Source of the DNA: Desulfurococcales archaeon
Lineage (GTDB): Archaea; Thermoproteota; Thermoprotei_A; Sulfolobales; Acidilobaceae
Length of the DNA stretch: 64,000 nt
Direction: 5' to 3'
Assembly (NCBI GenBank): GCA_015521115.1
Contig: WAOT01000032.1
Coordinates: 1-64,000 of the forward strand
The translations under genes were made by a program, and so were the position numbers. The notes under the pieces were generated by a model. The model was not told where the DNA came from, searched no databases, and was given only the letters and a program-made list of their open reading frames with translations. Shown here piece by piece: positions 16,794 to 25,058 of this stretch. How positions within the stretch are numbered: the first letter of the stretch is position 1; the number at the start of each line of letters is the position of its first letter.

Positions 16794-17747
16794 CTAGACC
16801 ATTGACGCCATGAATATTATTAGGCCTAGGAGCATAGCTTTCAGTACCGTGTTCTTGTGGCGTAACGCCACCTTCTTTCTCGGCATCCTCAACAGCTCCA
16901 ACGAGGAGTAGGCCAGGATTACATCAACTACCACAACCCCTCCAAGATATATAATGGGGTGCCTGGTAAGTCCCCTAAGGTATGGGAGGGGGCTTAGGAG
17001 TATAGCTGATAGGTATAAGAGTGACGCTACGGCTGCCGCTGTTTTTCTACCGTAGAGTATTGGCAGAGTCCTTGCACCCTTAACCATGTCTCCCTCGACG
17101 TCTGCTATGTCCTTGGCGATCTCCCTGCCAAGAACTGTTAAGAAGACCATACCCCAGAACACTATTACTGAAGGGTTCGCCTCATCTACCATTGTGAACG
17201 CGTAGAGGAATGGTAGGCTTGTTGTGAAGGCGACCGCCACATTTCCTGCAAACCCCGATAGCTTAAGCTTAAGGTCATACAGTGCTGCTATCACAGCCGC
17301 GAGGGCGGCCAGGACGAGGGAATCAATGCCTGTCATTGTAGAGAGGGATAGCCCAACCGCTAGAAGGAGCCAGTAGCAAAGTATTGCACTGCGCACGCTA
17401 ATCATGCCGGAGGGTAATGGGCGGTGGGGAGCATTTACTCTATCAATCTCGATGTCGGCTATGTCGTTTAACACCATGCTTGAAGCAGATATTGCGAAAC
17501 CTACTGTGAACCCGGAGAGTATGGATAAGAGGTCAAGCTCTACAATTCTACCGCTAGTGGCCAAGAATACTCCCACTATGACCGCAAACCCTACCATTAA
17601 GCTGTTAATAGGCCTCATCAGTCTCAAGCATGCTACTAACTGTTTCTTCGCCAAGCTCTTCACCTTAACCTTGTAGAGGCCTCCCGGCTCTGTAATCAGC
17701 CGCTCACTCTCGCCTAACTTATTTACTTCCCGGCCGGCACGGGACAT
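16794..17747 (-). CDS. UbiA-family prenyltransferase, probable DGGGP synthase
   Basis: This integral membrane protein of up to 317 residues has both aspartate-rich motifs of the UbiA family: NDIADIEIDRVN (first) and DIADVEGDMVKGART (second), with about nine hydrophobic segments. With the archaeal context it is probably digeranylgeranylglyceryl-phosphate synthase, which adds the second C20 chain to the membrane-lipid precursor. The start is uncertain. An AAATTTTAAG box lies directly before the ATG at 17747, which would place transcription inside the gene, so the GTG at 17663 (289 residues, beginning just before the first membrane helix) may be the real start. It heads the minus-strand run down to ubiX. 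Confidence 0.87.
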   Translation of the reverse strand: MSRAGREVNKLGESERLITEPGGLYKVKVKSLAKKQLVACLRLMRPINSLMVGFAVIVGVFLATSGRIVELDLLSILSGFTVGFAISASSMVLNDIADIEIDRVNAPHRPLPSGMISVRSAILCYWLLLAVGLSLSTMTGIDSLVLAALAAVIAALYDLKLKLSGFAGNVAVAFTTSLPFLYAFTMVDEANPSVIVFWGMVFLTVLGREIAKDIADVEGDMVKGARTLPILYGRKTAAAVASLLYLSAILLSPLPYLRGLTRHPIIYLGGVVVVDVILAYSSLELLRMPRKKVALRHKNTVLKAMLLGLIIFMASMV

Positions 17748-17772
17748 CTTAAAATTTGGGTTCCATAGGGGG

Positions 17773-19437
17773 ATGAGCGTGGAGGGGCCTGAGAGGGGTG
17801 CCGCGGAGAACGAGTGTAAGGAGCCTGTACACTGGCTTGACAAGCTGGCTTCAGATGTCGAGGAGTTCCTTAAGGGGCGCGGGAAGAGTGTATACGTGTT
17901 CAACGGGGGTTTAAGCGTCTCGGGCCTGCAACATATTGGGAGGCTTAGAGGAGAGATCCTGATACCCGAAGCAGTTAGGCGGGTTCTAGAGAGTAGGGGG
18001 TACAAGATTAGGCAGCTGATAACAATCTACACCCAGGACCCATGGAAGGGGAAGAGGGCTCAGAGGGAGCAGTTTAGCGACCCACAGGAAGCCCGTAAGT
18101 ACATCGGTTGGCCCCTCATAAGGGTACCAGACCCGAAGGGCTGCCATGATAACTGGGTTGAGCATTACTGGGCCGATTTCGGCCCTTACCTCCCCGAGTT
18201 TACTGACGGCAAAATAGAAGCCGTGACGACTACTGAACTCTATAAGGGGGTTCTGAGGGATTTCATACTTAAAGAAATACTTCCTAAAAGAAAAATTATA
18301 AGAGATATAATTAACAAGTATAGAGGTAGGAAGCCCTACCCTGAGAACTGGATCCCGGTTGAGCCCATCTGCCAGAAGTGCGGGAGGATTGACACAACAG
18401 TAGCCCTCGAGATAAAGGACGGAAAAGTTAGGTATAGATGTAGGAACTGCGGATATGAGGGGTGGAGGGATCTATCGGAGGGCAAGCTCAACTGGAGGCT
18501 CGAGTGGGCCTCCATCTGGAGGGTATTGGACGTCGACTTCGAGCCCTACGGTAAAGACCATGCTACTCCAGGGGGCAGCAGGGATAGCTGTGTTGATCTT
18601 GCTAGGAACGCACTCGGATTTGAACCTCCCACGGGAGAGTGGTACGAGTGGGTTTCCATACGAGAGAAAGGTAGAAGCGCCGACATGTCCAGTAGTGGTT
18701 TCACAGGGATCACGCCGAGGGAATGGCTCGAGGTCGCACACCCCCAGATACTAAGGTTCCTCTACTTCTACACCCACCCCCATAAGAAGGTCGTCGTGGA
18801 TCTGAATAGCATCCCAAACTATTATGACCAGTATTACAGGGCAGAGCGGGTTTACTTCGGCCTTGAGGAAGTAGAAGACTGCTGGGAGCGGGAGTATCTG
18901 CGGAGAACATACGAGCTGAGCCATCCTAGAGATCCTCCTAGTAGCCTCCCAATACAGGTACCATACCTACACGCATCCATCCTAGCACAGCTCCTGGGCC
19001 CGGAGAATTTGGAGGCAGCCATTGAGAGGCTGAGGAGGACGGGCCACGTTAAAGGAAGTATGGACAGCTACAGCCGGCTATGGCTGGAGGGCCTCCTGAA
19101 GAAATCATATACCTGGGTAATGAAGTACGGCCCCGAACAGGCCCGTGTAGAGATACTAGAGGAGCTAGACCCCAACCTGCTAGCCTCCCTACGGTATAGG
19201 GATATACTATGCAGGTTAGCGACTATGTTAGAGGGTTTGGAGGAGTGGAACGAGAACCTCATAAAAGACACAATGATAGAGGCGACACGAGACCTTACCG
19301 GGAGGGAGAGAAGAGAGTTTTACAAAGAGTTCTACAAGTTGTTCACAGGAAAACCCTATGGGCCAAGGGCGGCACCACTCCTCTCACTACTCCCCAAAGA
19401 ATTCGTAGTAACTAGGCTAAGTCAAGCGTGCAAGTAG
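17773..19437 (+). CDS. lysS: Class I lysyl-tRNA synthetase
   Basis: This 554-residue enzyme charges tRNA-Lys and is of the archaeal class I type. The HIGH-like motif is HIGR (residues 54-57), and the KMSKS counterpart is ADMSSSGFTG near residue 298. A zinc ribbon with CQKC and CRNC lies at about residues 197-223. The C-terminal helical domain is complete. The ATG follows GGGGG at short spacing. It is divergent from the UbiA gene across about 25 bp (or about 110 bp if the shorter UbiA start is used). A tRNA-Lys gene is found at 43027-43138. Confidence 0.96.
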   Translation: MSVEGPERGAAENECKEPVHWLDKLASDVEEFLKGRGKSVYVFNGGLSVSGLQHIGRLRGEILIPEAVRRVLESRGYKIRQLITIYTQDPWKGKRAQREQFSDPQEARKYIGWPLIRVPDPKGCHDNWVEHYWADFGPYLPEFTDGKIEAVTTTELYKGVLRDFILKEILPKRKIIRDIINKYRGRKPYPENWIPVEPICQKCGRIDTTVALEIKDGKVRYRCRNCGYEGWRDLSEGKLNWRLEWASIWRVLDVDFEPYGKDHATPGGSRDSCVDLARNALGFEPPTGEWYEWVSIREKGRSADMSSSGFTGITPREWLEVAHPQILRFLYFYTHPHKKVVVDLNSIPNYYDQYYRAERVYFGLEEVEDCWEREYLRRTYELSHPRDPPSSLPIQVPYLHASILAQLLGPENLEAAIERLRRTGHVKGSMDSYSRLWLEGLLKKSYTWVMKYGPEQARVEILEELDPNLLASLRYRDILCRLATMLEGLEEWNENLIKDTMIEATRDLTGRERREFYKEFYKLFTGKPYGPRAAPLLSLLPKEFVVTRLSQACK

Positions 19438-19548
19438 CTCTCTTCACCCGGTCTCCCCGCACTCCTAACTACTTGTGGCTCGTATTTAGAACCGTTGTGT
19501 AGGGGCTCTCCAGGCCCCAGGCTCTTATAGGCTTCAAGTCTGTTTGGG

Positions 19549-20340
19549 CTAGAGGCTCATTGGTGCTAGTAGATATCTGACCCATGCCTCACCGGGGGCG
19601 GGGAGTCTAAAGACCATCTCGAGGGGCTTGTCTGTCGAGAACTTTATGTCGACTACGTCTGCGATCTTGGTCAGGTTCAAGACGTTCTTGAGGTAGCTCA
19701 CCTCGTATGCACTCCTACTGGGCTGTTTCACCTCTAAGTATGTGAGTGCGGCTGAGTCCCTTGAGAACACTGTCCTAGCCCTGGCCCCCTCTCCTCTGGC
19801 CTTTATAATAAGGGCGTCCTCGTTCGCCTCGAATTCGGCAACGTCTCCTATAACCTCCACATCCCTTAGCGCCTTCTTGAGAGGGTCGCTTGTCACTGAG
19901 GCCTCAACGTCGAATTCGAGCTTGATCTCTCCGGGTATATCGAGGATTACCTCTATGTTGGGGACTAGGAACTTTTTCACGACAGTACTATCGATCACTA
20001 TCAGAACCCTGTCGTCACTAGCAGTGAACGTCAGTGGCTCGCCCTTCTTGCTCTTCTTAAGCATTGATGCTAGGCTTGACAGCTGTAGGCCTAGATAGGC
20101 CTCCTCTCTGTCCTCTGAGAGGTAGAAGTCTAAGAATGAATCCCTAGAGAAGAAGAGCTCTATAAGGGCTAGTTTTGAGGCGTCCATACCGATAGCTTTA
20201 ACGCCCTCCTGGGTGACGGTGAACCTGATCTCATCCATGATCTTGGCAAGGCTCTCCACTATCTCCCTAAAGCTCTTGGCATCAGCGAACTGGAACTTTG
20301 CCACAGGGTTTTCTATCTCCTGTTCCAACGTCCTGGCCAT
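19549..20340 (-). CDS. pcn: DNA sliding clamp PCNA
   Basis: This protein of about 263 residues has the two-domain PCNA fold. Typical elements are QFADAKSFREIVESL at the N-terminus, GVKAIGMDASKLALIEL, the interdomain segment around FLVPNIEVILDIP, and the C-terminal YLLAPM strand. It encircles DNA and tethers polymerases, ligase and nucleases. Crenarchaea often encode three paralogues that form heterotrimers; only one is here. A TATA-like TATTAATAG at 20380-20388 predicts transcription starting near 20355, so I chose the ATG at 20340, which has a GTGGAG site, rather than the ATG at 20355. Confidence 0.95.
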   Translation of the reverse strand: MARTLEQEIENPVAKFQFADAKSFREIVESLAKIMDEIRFTVTQEGVKAIGMDASKLALIELFFSRDSFLDFYLSEDREEAYLGLQLSSLASMLKKSKKGEPLTFTASDDRVLIVIDSTVVKKFLVPNIEVILDIPGEIKLEFDVEASVTSDPLKKALRDVEVIGDVAEFEANEDALIIKARGEGARARTVFSRDSAALTYLEVKQPSRSAYEVSYLKNVLNLTKIADVVDIKFSTDKPLEMVFRLPAPGEAWVRYLLAPMSL

Positions 20341-20379
20341 ATCCCGCTCCACCATATTGTTAATGCCTACGCGTGAGAG

Positions 20380-20389
20380 TATTAATAGG
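20380..20389 (-). promoter_or_regulatory. Putative TATA box of pcn
   Basis: On the minus strand this reads CCTATTAATA. It is centred about 30-40 bp before the two candidate PCNA starts, the usual spacing for an archaeal TATA box with a very short leader. Confidence 0.4.
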
Positions 20390-20462
20390 GGAGGGCTAAA
20401 GCGTATGAGGGCCCAGCGAAGCCCTTAATTTACTGGCCGATGAAGACTACGCCATCGCTCGA

Positions 20463-20501
20463 GCCGGCAGCCCTTTGAGGTGACAGCATTGGGCTGCCGG
20501 C
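20463..20501. repeat. 11-bp perfect stem-loop between pcn and the adenosyltransferase gene
   Basis: GCCGGCAGCCC (20463-20473) and GGGCTGCCGGC (20491-20501) are exact reverse complements with a 17-base loop between them. The stem is almost pure GC and would be stable at very high temperature. It lies 31 bp beyond the adenosyltransferase stop and 123 bp before pcn, both on the minus strand. It could be a terminator, an mRNA stability element or part of a small RNA. No T-run follows it, and C/D or ACA box sequences are not clear. Confidence 0.6.
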
Positions 20502-20531
20502 GGATGAGAGGTGCCCGTCCCCAGTGAGGCC

Positions 20532-21071
20532 TTAACGGACGTAGCGGATCTTACCCCTCTCCGCCTCCACCTTTAATGCAGCTGCGAATAGTGTATCGCT
20601 AAGCCGGTTGAGGACTTGACCTAGGTACGCGGTATTATCATCCTTCTCAAGGGCTCCAGAGTCTAGGGCGGAGAAGAACCTGCGCTCAGCCCTTCTAACT
20701 GCGACGCGCGCTAAGTGGATCATTGAGGACTCCTTAGTGCTCCCGGGGAGGACGAAGCCTTTGAGCTCGATACCCTCCATGAATTTATCGGATAACGCCT
20801 CTAGGCGTCGAACCTCATCTCCTTTCAAGGTCTTCTTACCGGAGAGCGAGAACCCCACATTGAATATTATGCGTTGGGCCTCCTCTAGGAAGTCCCTGAT
20901 CTCCTCGTCACAGACTTCCTCGCAGAAAGCCCAAGCAGCCCCCAAGGCGGTCGCCGCCTCGTCAAGGGCTCCTACAAGCTCTATTAGTACACTAGACTTC
21001 GGAACCCTCCCGCCCGCGGCTAGGCAGAAGGTTTCACCTTTATCCCCGGTTCTAGTGTATAGTCTTGTCAT
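20532..21071 (-). CDS. PduO-type cob(I)alamin adenosyltransferase
   Basis: This 179-residue protein starts with the TRLYTRTGDKGET nucleotide-binding motif of the PduO family and contains the substrate-site segments VALDE-like LVGALDEAATALGAA and the C-terminal RRAER...LNRLSDTLFAAA. It transfers the adenosyl group of ATP to cob(I)alamin to make coenzyme B12. I chose the ATG at 21071 because a TATA-like ATTATATTC near 21105 would start transcription near 21080. The gene implies B12-dependent enzymes elsewhere in the genome; none is in this window. Confidence 0.92.
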   Translation of the reverse strand: MTRLYTRTGDKGETFCLAAGGRVPKSSVLIELVGALDEAATALGAAWAFCEEVCDEEIRDFLEEAQRIIFNVGFSLSGKKTLKGDEVRRLEALSDKFMEGIELKGFVLPGSTKESSMIHLARVAVRRAERRFFSALDSGALEKDDNTAYLGQVLNRLSDTLFAAALKVEAERGKIRYVR

Positions 21072-21123
21072 ACTAAGCACACCCATTGAGGAGTATTTGT
21101 GACTGAATATAATAGTGGTGTCC

Positions 21124-21232
21124 TGGAGCCGCCGGCGGGATTCGAACCCGCGACCACCGGCTTTCCCGCGACTTCGGCGTCCTATCCTGACCGCTACGAG
21201 GCCGGCGCTCTGCCGGGCTGAGCTACGGCGGC
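21124..21232 (-). tRNA. tRNA-Thr (anticodon CGT) with a 32-nt intron
   Basis: The minus strand folds into a full cloverleaf: acceptor GCCGCCG/CGGCGGC, D stem GCTC/GAGC, anticodon stem CCGGC/GCCGG, T arm GCGGG-TTCGAAT-CCCGC, U73 and an encoded CCA. The anticodon loop CT-CGT-A is interrupted after position 37 by 21163-21194. Loop bases CTCG can pair with CGGG near the intron end, leaving TAG and AAA bulges, which is an acceptable bulge-helix-bulge for the splicing endonuclease. U73 is common in archaeal tRNA-Thr. It lies 35 bp downstream of the HARP gene on the same strand. Confidence 0.92.
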
Positions 21233-21267
21233 GCCCGTTATATTCCGCAGGAGATACCTGGCGGATT

Positions 21268-21912
21268 TTATTGTTTCTCCGCTCCCTCCACCCTCCTAAC
21301 GCCCCTTATCATTCTCTCTAGCATGTATACGAAGTCCTCTGGGTCTAAGACTATTATGCCGAGCTGCTCGCTCAGCTTTTTAATGCCTAGGTCGCTTGTC
21401 ACTATGATAGCTTTTAGCTCTAGGGCTAGTAGTATTGTATCTAGGTCTTCCACGCTATCCACTAGGCCCTTCCTCGTCGCCTCACGATACCTCTCACGGA
21501 GATCTTTAACCGTTTCACCAAGACACTCCTCGTTCCCAACACACTCTCTAGCGGCCTTCTTGACAGCGGCCTCGGCCACTCTCAGCCCTTTATAGAGCCT
21601 CCTCCGTATGTCCGAGACATACTCGGAGAACACCCTTGCCGGGATCTTCATTGAGAGCTTATCGGGTGCCTTCACCGTTATCCACGCCATGAGCTCTTTC
21701 ACCGCATCCAAACTCACATCCTGTCCGAGCAGTATTCGGCGGAGCTCGCTTGAGGTGCTGGGTGTCATGTAGAACCTGGAGTTCAGGGTCAGTCTTGCTT
21801 CCATCAGTAGCCTAGCTACTCTCCTCACTACTTCCTCCATGTTCTTAGCTTTGAACAGCTTCTTTAGCCTCGCCTCGGTCAGGGCTGTCGTGTCCAGTAT
21901 AAAGGTCTCCAC
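21268..21912 (-). CDS. HARP-type protein-only RNase P / RNA ligase partner (PIN domain)
   Basis: This 214-residue protein matches the HARP family (homologues of the Aquifex protein-only RNase P, also annotated as RNA ligase partner). The N-terminal FILDTTALTEARLKKLF carries the first PIN aspartate. A helical insertion around residues 100-140 and the acidic DSVEDLDTILLALEL...VTSDLGIKKL half complete the metallonuclease centre. HARPs remove 5' leaders from tRNA precursors in vitro; in archaea they coexist with RNA-based RNase P and their role is unsettled. The GTG start gives the usual family length. A tRNA-Thr gene begins 35 bp after the stop. Confidence 0.85.
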   Translation of the reverse strand: METFILDTTALTEARLKKLFKAKNMEEVVRRVARLLMEARLTLNSRFYMTPSTSSELRRILLGQDVSLDAVKELMAWITVKAPDKLSMKIPARVFSEYVSDIRRRLYKGLRVAEAAVKKAARECVGNEECLGETVKDLRERYREATRKGLVDSVEDLDTILLALELKAIIVTSDLGIKKLSEQLGIIVLDPEDFVYMLERMIRGVRRVEGAEKQ

Positions 21913-21992
21913 ACACTATCACCAGTCATTCCTAGCAGTCCGCCATGATATATCTGGGCCGGCGGAGAAAAGAGTATCGCATCGGCCCTTGG

Positions 21993-22376
21993 TTACGCGA
22001 GGCGTGTCAACATACTCCTCGAACCGAGTATGCTTAGGGTCTTAGAGGAGATGATCTTCTCAAGCCGGCTTATATCCTGAGGTGAGAGGAGCTCCTTGTC
22101 TGAGAGCCACCTCAAGGTTACTTCGAGGCTCTTCGATATATCCTCCATTATGACCTCCTTGATACGGAGGAGCTCAGCCTCCATTGCCACTTCGAGTGCC
22201 CTGCATATTACCTCATCGCTAGGGTGCGTTTTACCTTTCATATACTTGAGCACGGCGGGGGGTGTAATGCCTAGGAGCCTGGCTAGCTCCCTCCGGCTTC
22301 TAGTCTCTGCCAGTATCTCTATTATGCGGCTCCTAGCTGTCTTGCTTAGGGCGTGACACATTGGCTGGAGATCCAT
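21993..22376 (-). CDS. Helix-turn-helix transcriptional regulator
   Basis: This 127-residue protein has an N-terminal helix-turn-helix: KTARSRIIEILAETRSRRELARLLGITPPAVLKYMKG, where RELARLLGITPPAVLKYM is the two-helix core. The rest is helical and possibly a dimerisation region. It has no recognisable ligand domain. It lies between the aminotransferase and HARP genes on the same strand, 80 bp from the latter. Its target cannot be read from the sequence. Confidence 0.72.
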   Translation of the reverse strand: MDLQPMCHALSKTARSRIIEILAETRSRRELARLLGITPPAVLKYMKGKTHPSDEVICRALEVAMEAELLRIKEVIMEDISKSLEVTLRWLSDKELLSPQDISRLEKIISSKTLSILGSRSMLTRLA

Positions 22377-22469
22377 ACTCGCACACCTGCAGTGGCATAT
22401 AGGCAGGTTCGGTGTTGTGTCCGAAAATGGTAGAGTATGTGATAGGGGCCTATAAGGGGATAAGGGGGA

Positions 22470-23699
22470 TTAGGAGGCTCTGGCCTCAACCATTGCGGCC
22501 CTGACAGTTGCGGCTATCCTCCTAACACCCTCTCTTATCTGCTCCTCGCTCGGGTAGCTGAAGTTTAGCCTCATAGAGTGCTTCCCCTTATCAGGGTTTA
22601 CGAAGAAGCTCTTTCCTGGCACATAGGCTACTCCCCGCTCTAGGGCCTTTAAGAGTAGCTCAGAGGTGTCTATGCTTCTGTCGTTAAGGAATACCATAGT
22701 GAAGAAGCCTCCTATAGGCTCTATCCATGTCGCAAGGTCGCTCATCTCATCCTTTAAGGCCTCCAACATGGCGTTCCGCTTCTTCGCATAGAGTTTCTTC
22801 GCCTTGCCCAGGGTCTTCCTCACAACTCCCCTCTTGAGGGCCTCCTCAGCTATATACTGTGGGAGTGTAGCAGTGTGGAGGTCGACCGCCTGCTTTGCGA
22901 GTTCGAGTAGTGCGATTATGCTCTTATCAGCTACAACCCATCCAAGCCTAAGGCCTGGGGCCATTATTTTGCTGAAGGTTGAGACGTAGAGGACTCTCCC
23001 ATTAGGGTCTAGGGTTTTGAGGTAGTCGAACTTCTCTTCTTCGAAGAGGAAGAAGCTATAGGGGTCGTCTTCTACCACTAGGAAGTCGTATTCTTCTGCT
23101 AATTTTAGGAGCTTCTTTCTCCTATCGTTGGTCATTGTGACTCCACTGGGGTTTTGCGCTGTCGGCACGCTGTAGACAATTTTTGGCCTCAAGCCCTTCG
23201 CGTCGAGCTCTACTAGTTTTTCCTCGAGCAGGTCTACTCTCATACCATCGTGGTCGATAGGTATGCCTATTAGGTTGGCATCGTACTGCCGGAAGACGTT
23301 TAAGGCAGCCAGATATGTCGGCTCCTCGACTATGACTATGTCTCCTGGGTCGATGAAGACCCTACCGATTAAGTAGAGCGCCTCCTGGCTACCTGTTGTT
23401 ACAATTATGTCATCAGTATCCTTAACTTTAATGCCATGGCTCCTTGTGAACTCCCGGAGCTCCTCCCTAAATGTTGTTACACCGAGTGTAGGACTGTACT
23501 GCAGTGCCTTATCGCCCTTCTCTAATATGACCTCTCTGGCGATCTCTGCTAGATCTTCTACGTCGAAAATTTGGGGGTCGGGCAGGCCTCCGGCCAAGCT
23601 GATTATATCCTTACCCTCTGTGAGCTTTAGGAGCTCTCTTATTTCAGAAGCCTTGAACTTTTGGAGTCTCTTTGCCGCGAACCTCTTTCCGTCCACCAT
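22470..23699 (-). CDS. PLP-dependent aminotransferase, class I/II (2-aminoadipate/aromatic type)
   Basis: This 409-residue enzyme is a fold type I aminotransferase. The cofactor lysine is in STFSKIMAPGLRLGW near residue 245. The PTAQNPSG motif near residue 185, the VEDDPYSFF aspartate/tyrosine pair, and the C-terminal MRLNFSYP arginine are all present. The N-terminus (DIISLAGGLPDPQIF) is typical of the LysN/aromatic aminotransferase and MocR catalytic-domain group. Substrates could be 2-aminoadipate, aromatic or branched amino acids. A GTG and an ATG are adjacent at the start; I took the ATG at 23699. Confidence 0.88.
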   Translation of the reverse strand: MVDGKRFAAKRLQKFKASEIRELLKLTEGKDIISLAGGLPDPQIFDVEDLAEIAREVILEKGDKALQYSPTLGVTTFREELREFTRSHGIKVKDTDDIIVTTGSQEALYLIGRVFIDPGDIVIVEEPTYLAALNVFRQYDANLIGIPIDHDGMRVDLLEEKLVELDAKGLRPKIVYSVPTAQNPSGVTMTNDRRKKLLKLAEEYDFLVVEDDPYSFFLFEEEKFDYLKTLDPNGRVLYVSTFSKIMAPGLRLGWVVADKSIIALLELAKQAVDLHTATLPQYIAEEALKRGVVRKTLGKAKKLYAKKRNAMLEALKDEMSDLATWIEPIGGFFTMVFLNDRSIDTSELLLKALERGVAYVPGKSFFVNPDKGKHSMRLNFSYPSEEQIREGVRRIAATVRAAMVEARAS

Positions 23700-23802
23700 C
23701 ACAAGCCGCCTCTCTCAAAGACTTGGGTTGTGGATCCCGCGACATTAAGTCTGTTCGGATTCTAATATAATGTTCTATGCGGTTTGTAAGGACGCTGGGC
23801 TG

Positions 23803-24855
23803 CTAGAGGAGGAAGAATTTCTTTGATAGCCCGAGGGTTGAATCAGTTTTGCTCATACTTTTCTCGGGATCTGGCTCAATCCCTGTTAATGCCCTGATAG
23901 CATCGATATTCTCGGGAACGACTATTGACTCCTGGTGCACTGCTTGGAAGAGCATTAGCTCGTCTTTTTCGACATGGACGCTATCTTCAAACACGACCAG
24001 CTCTGGTATATCGTTTCTGGGGCGGAGATCTCTTGCTACCTCTATTAGCTGTGCTGTCCCTTTAATCCCTGTGACAGCACTCTTGACGAGCACTATTCTC
24101 CTTGCATCCTCTAACACCCTGAGTATATCTTCACGAGTAACCCCTCCTTCCGAGAAGCGTACAGCGACATGGTGCACGTGCATTAGTGTAGTTGGAACTA
24201 CTACTGCTGCAGTCACAATATCGAGCCATGGTACTACAGTCTTGACATCGAGGGCGTGGTGGGATGGTAGGCGTGGCGGGTTTAGGTTTATACTGTTTAT
24301 GGGGCCCTTCTTCACCTCCCTAGGGTCTGCGGCTCTTCTTATGAGGACTGCCCTGACCCGTGATATTTTGAAGTGATTGCCTAGGGTACATATCAGCCTT
24401 AGGAGTCCAGTCGTGTTACAAGACACTACTCTAGCACTAGCCTTATTGAGTGCCTCTTTATAGTTGCAGAGAGAGCTGAACGACACCTCTGCTACATCAG
24501 GCTTCTCTCCCCCCTGGAAAATCTGCTTTACGTGCGGGAACCTCGTATAGATCTGCTTGTTCTTAGCCCCCATCCCGCCGGGGGTGGCATCTACCACGAC
24601 GTCTACATTTTCAAGTAGCTCTTCGAGTGTGCCGCTAACCTGTATACCTGTAATTTCAAACTTATCGATATCGTCCTGTGTAGGTACGTAGAGGTTGAAA
24701 CCCTTCTTGAGCGCTAATAGTGCCCCATAATCGGGGCTCTTCTTAACGACCCCCACAACATCCATGTCATCCTGAAGCCTAATGGCGTCCGCAACACGCT
24801 TACCTATGGTTCCATAGCCGTTTACGGCCACACGGATCTTTCCCACCACCTCCAT
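23803..24855 (-). CDS. gap: Type II glyceraldehyde-3-phosphate dehydrogenase
   Basis: This protein of about 350 residues is the archaeal phosphorylating GAPDH. The N-terminal IRVAVNGYGTIGKRVADA binds NAD(P), and the catalytic cysteine is C146 in VVSCNTTGLLR. The RRAADPREVKKGPINS and PSHHALDVKTV segments are family hallmarks. I placed the start at the ATG at 24855, which follows GGGGTG and matches homologues; the frame is open 14 codons further to a TTG. In many Crenarchaeota gap and pgk are adjacent; here they are separated by a divergently transcribed surface-protein gene. Confidence 0.95.
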   Translation of the reverse strand: MEVVGKIRVAVNGYGTIGKRVADAIRLQDDMDVVGVVKKSPDYGALLALKKGFNLYVPTQDDIDKFEITGIQVSGTLEELLENVDVVVDATPGGMGAKNKQIYTRFPHVKQIFQGGEKPDVAEVSFSSLCNYKEALNKASARVVSCNTTGLLRLICTLGNHFKISRVRAVLIRRAADPREVKKGPINSINLNPPRLPSHHALDVKTVVPWLDIVTAAVVVPTTLMHVHHVAVRFSEGGVTREDILRVLEDARRIVLVKSAVTGIKGTAQLIEVARDLRPRNDIPELVVFEDSVHVEKDELMLFQAVHQESIVVPENIDAIRALTGIEPDPEKSMSKTDSTLGLSKKFFLL

Positions 24856-24897
24856 ACACCCCGTGAACTTGTAGTAGAGGGGTACCTCCTTTTTCAA

Positions 24898-25058
24898 ACT
24901 ATCTCTGATTCGACACCATACTATCCCCTCCTACATGGAATGATAGTTATCTAAGATATGTTTAATAATACGTTTAAATTATTATTTACTTATATTATTT
25001 TATTTTTCAATTATCTTTATAACCATTCAATAACGTTAACCAATAGCGGTGTTGCTGG
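24898..25058. promoter_or_regulatory. AT-rich divergent intergenic region (gap / propeller protein)
   Basis: The 161-bp interval is among the most AT-rich DNA in the window, especially 24950-25035. A CTTTATAA box near 25014-25021 is well placed for the rightward propeller gene at 25059. On the other strand several TATA-like sequences precede gap, and I cannot choose one. The composition contrasts with the flanking coding DNA and may mark an insertion junction. Confidence 0.5.

Noticed and set aside
18601-18640. Sequence resembling a tRNA T arm (GGATTTGAACCTCCC).
   Set aside because: It lies within the lysS coding sequence and no cloverleaf can be built around it.
20435-20531. Possible C/D or H/ACA guide RNA containing the GC stem-loop.
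   Set aside because: The C-like sequences (CGATGA, GGATGA) deviate from the consensus, there is no CTGA or ACA box in the right place, and the long GC stem does not fit a C/D RNA. Kept only as a stem-loop.
21115-21321. Open frame of 68 codons on the plus strand across the tRNA-Thr gene.
   Set aside because: It is covered by a complete tRNA cloverleaf on the other strand and shows no protein character.
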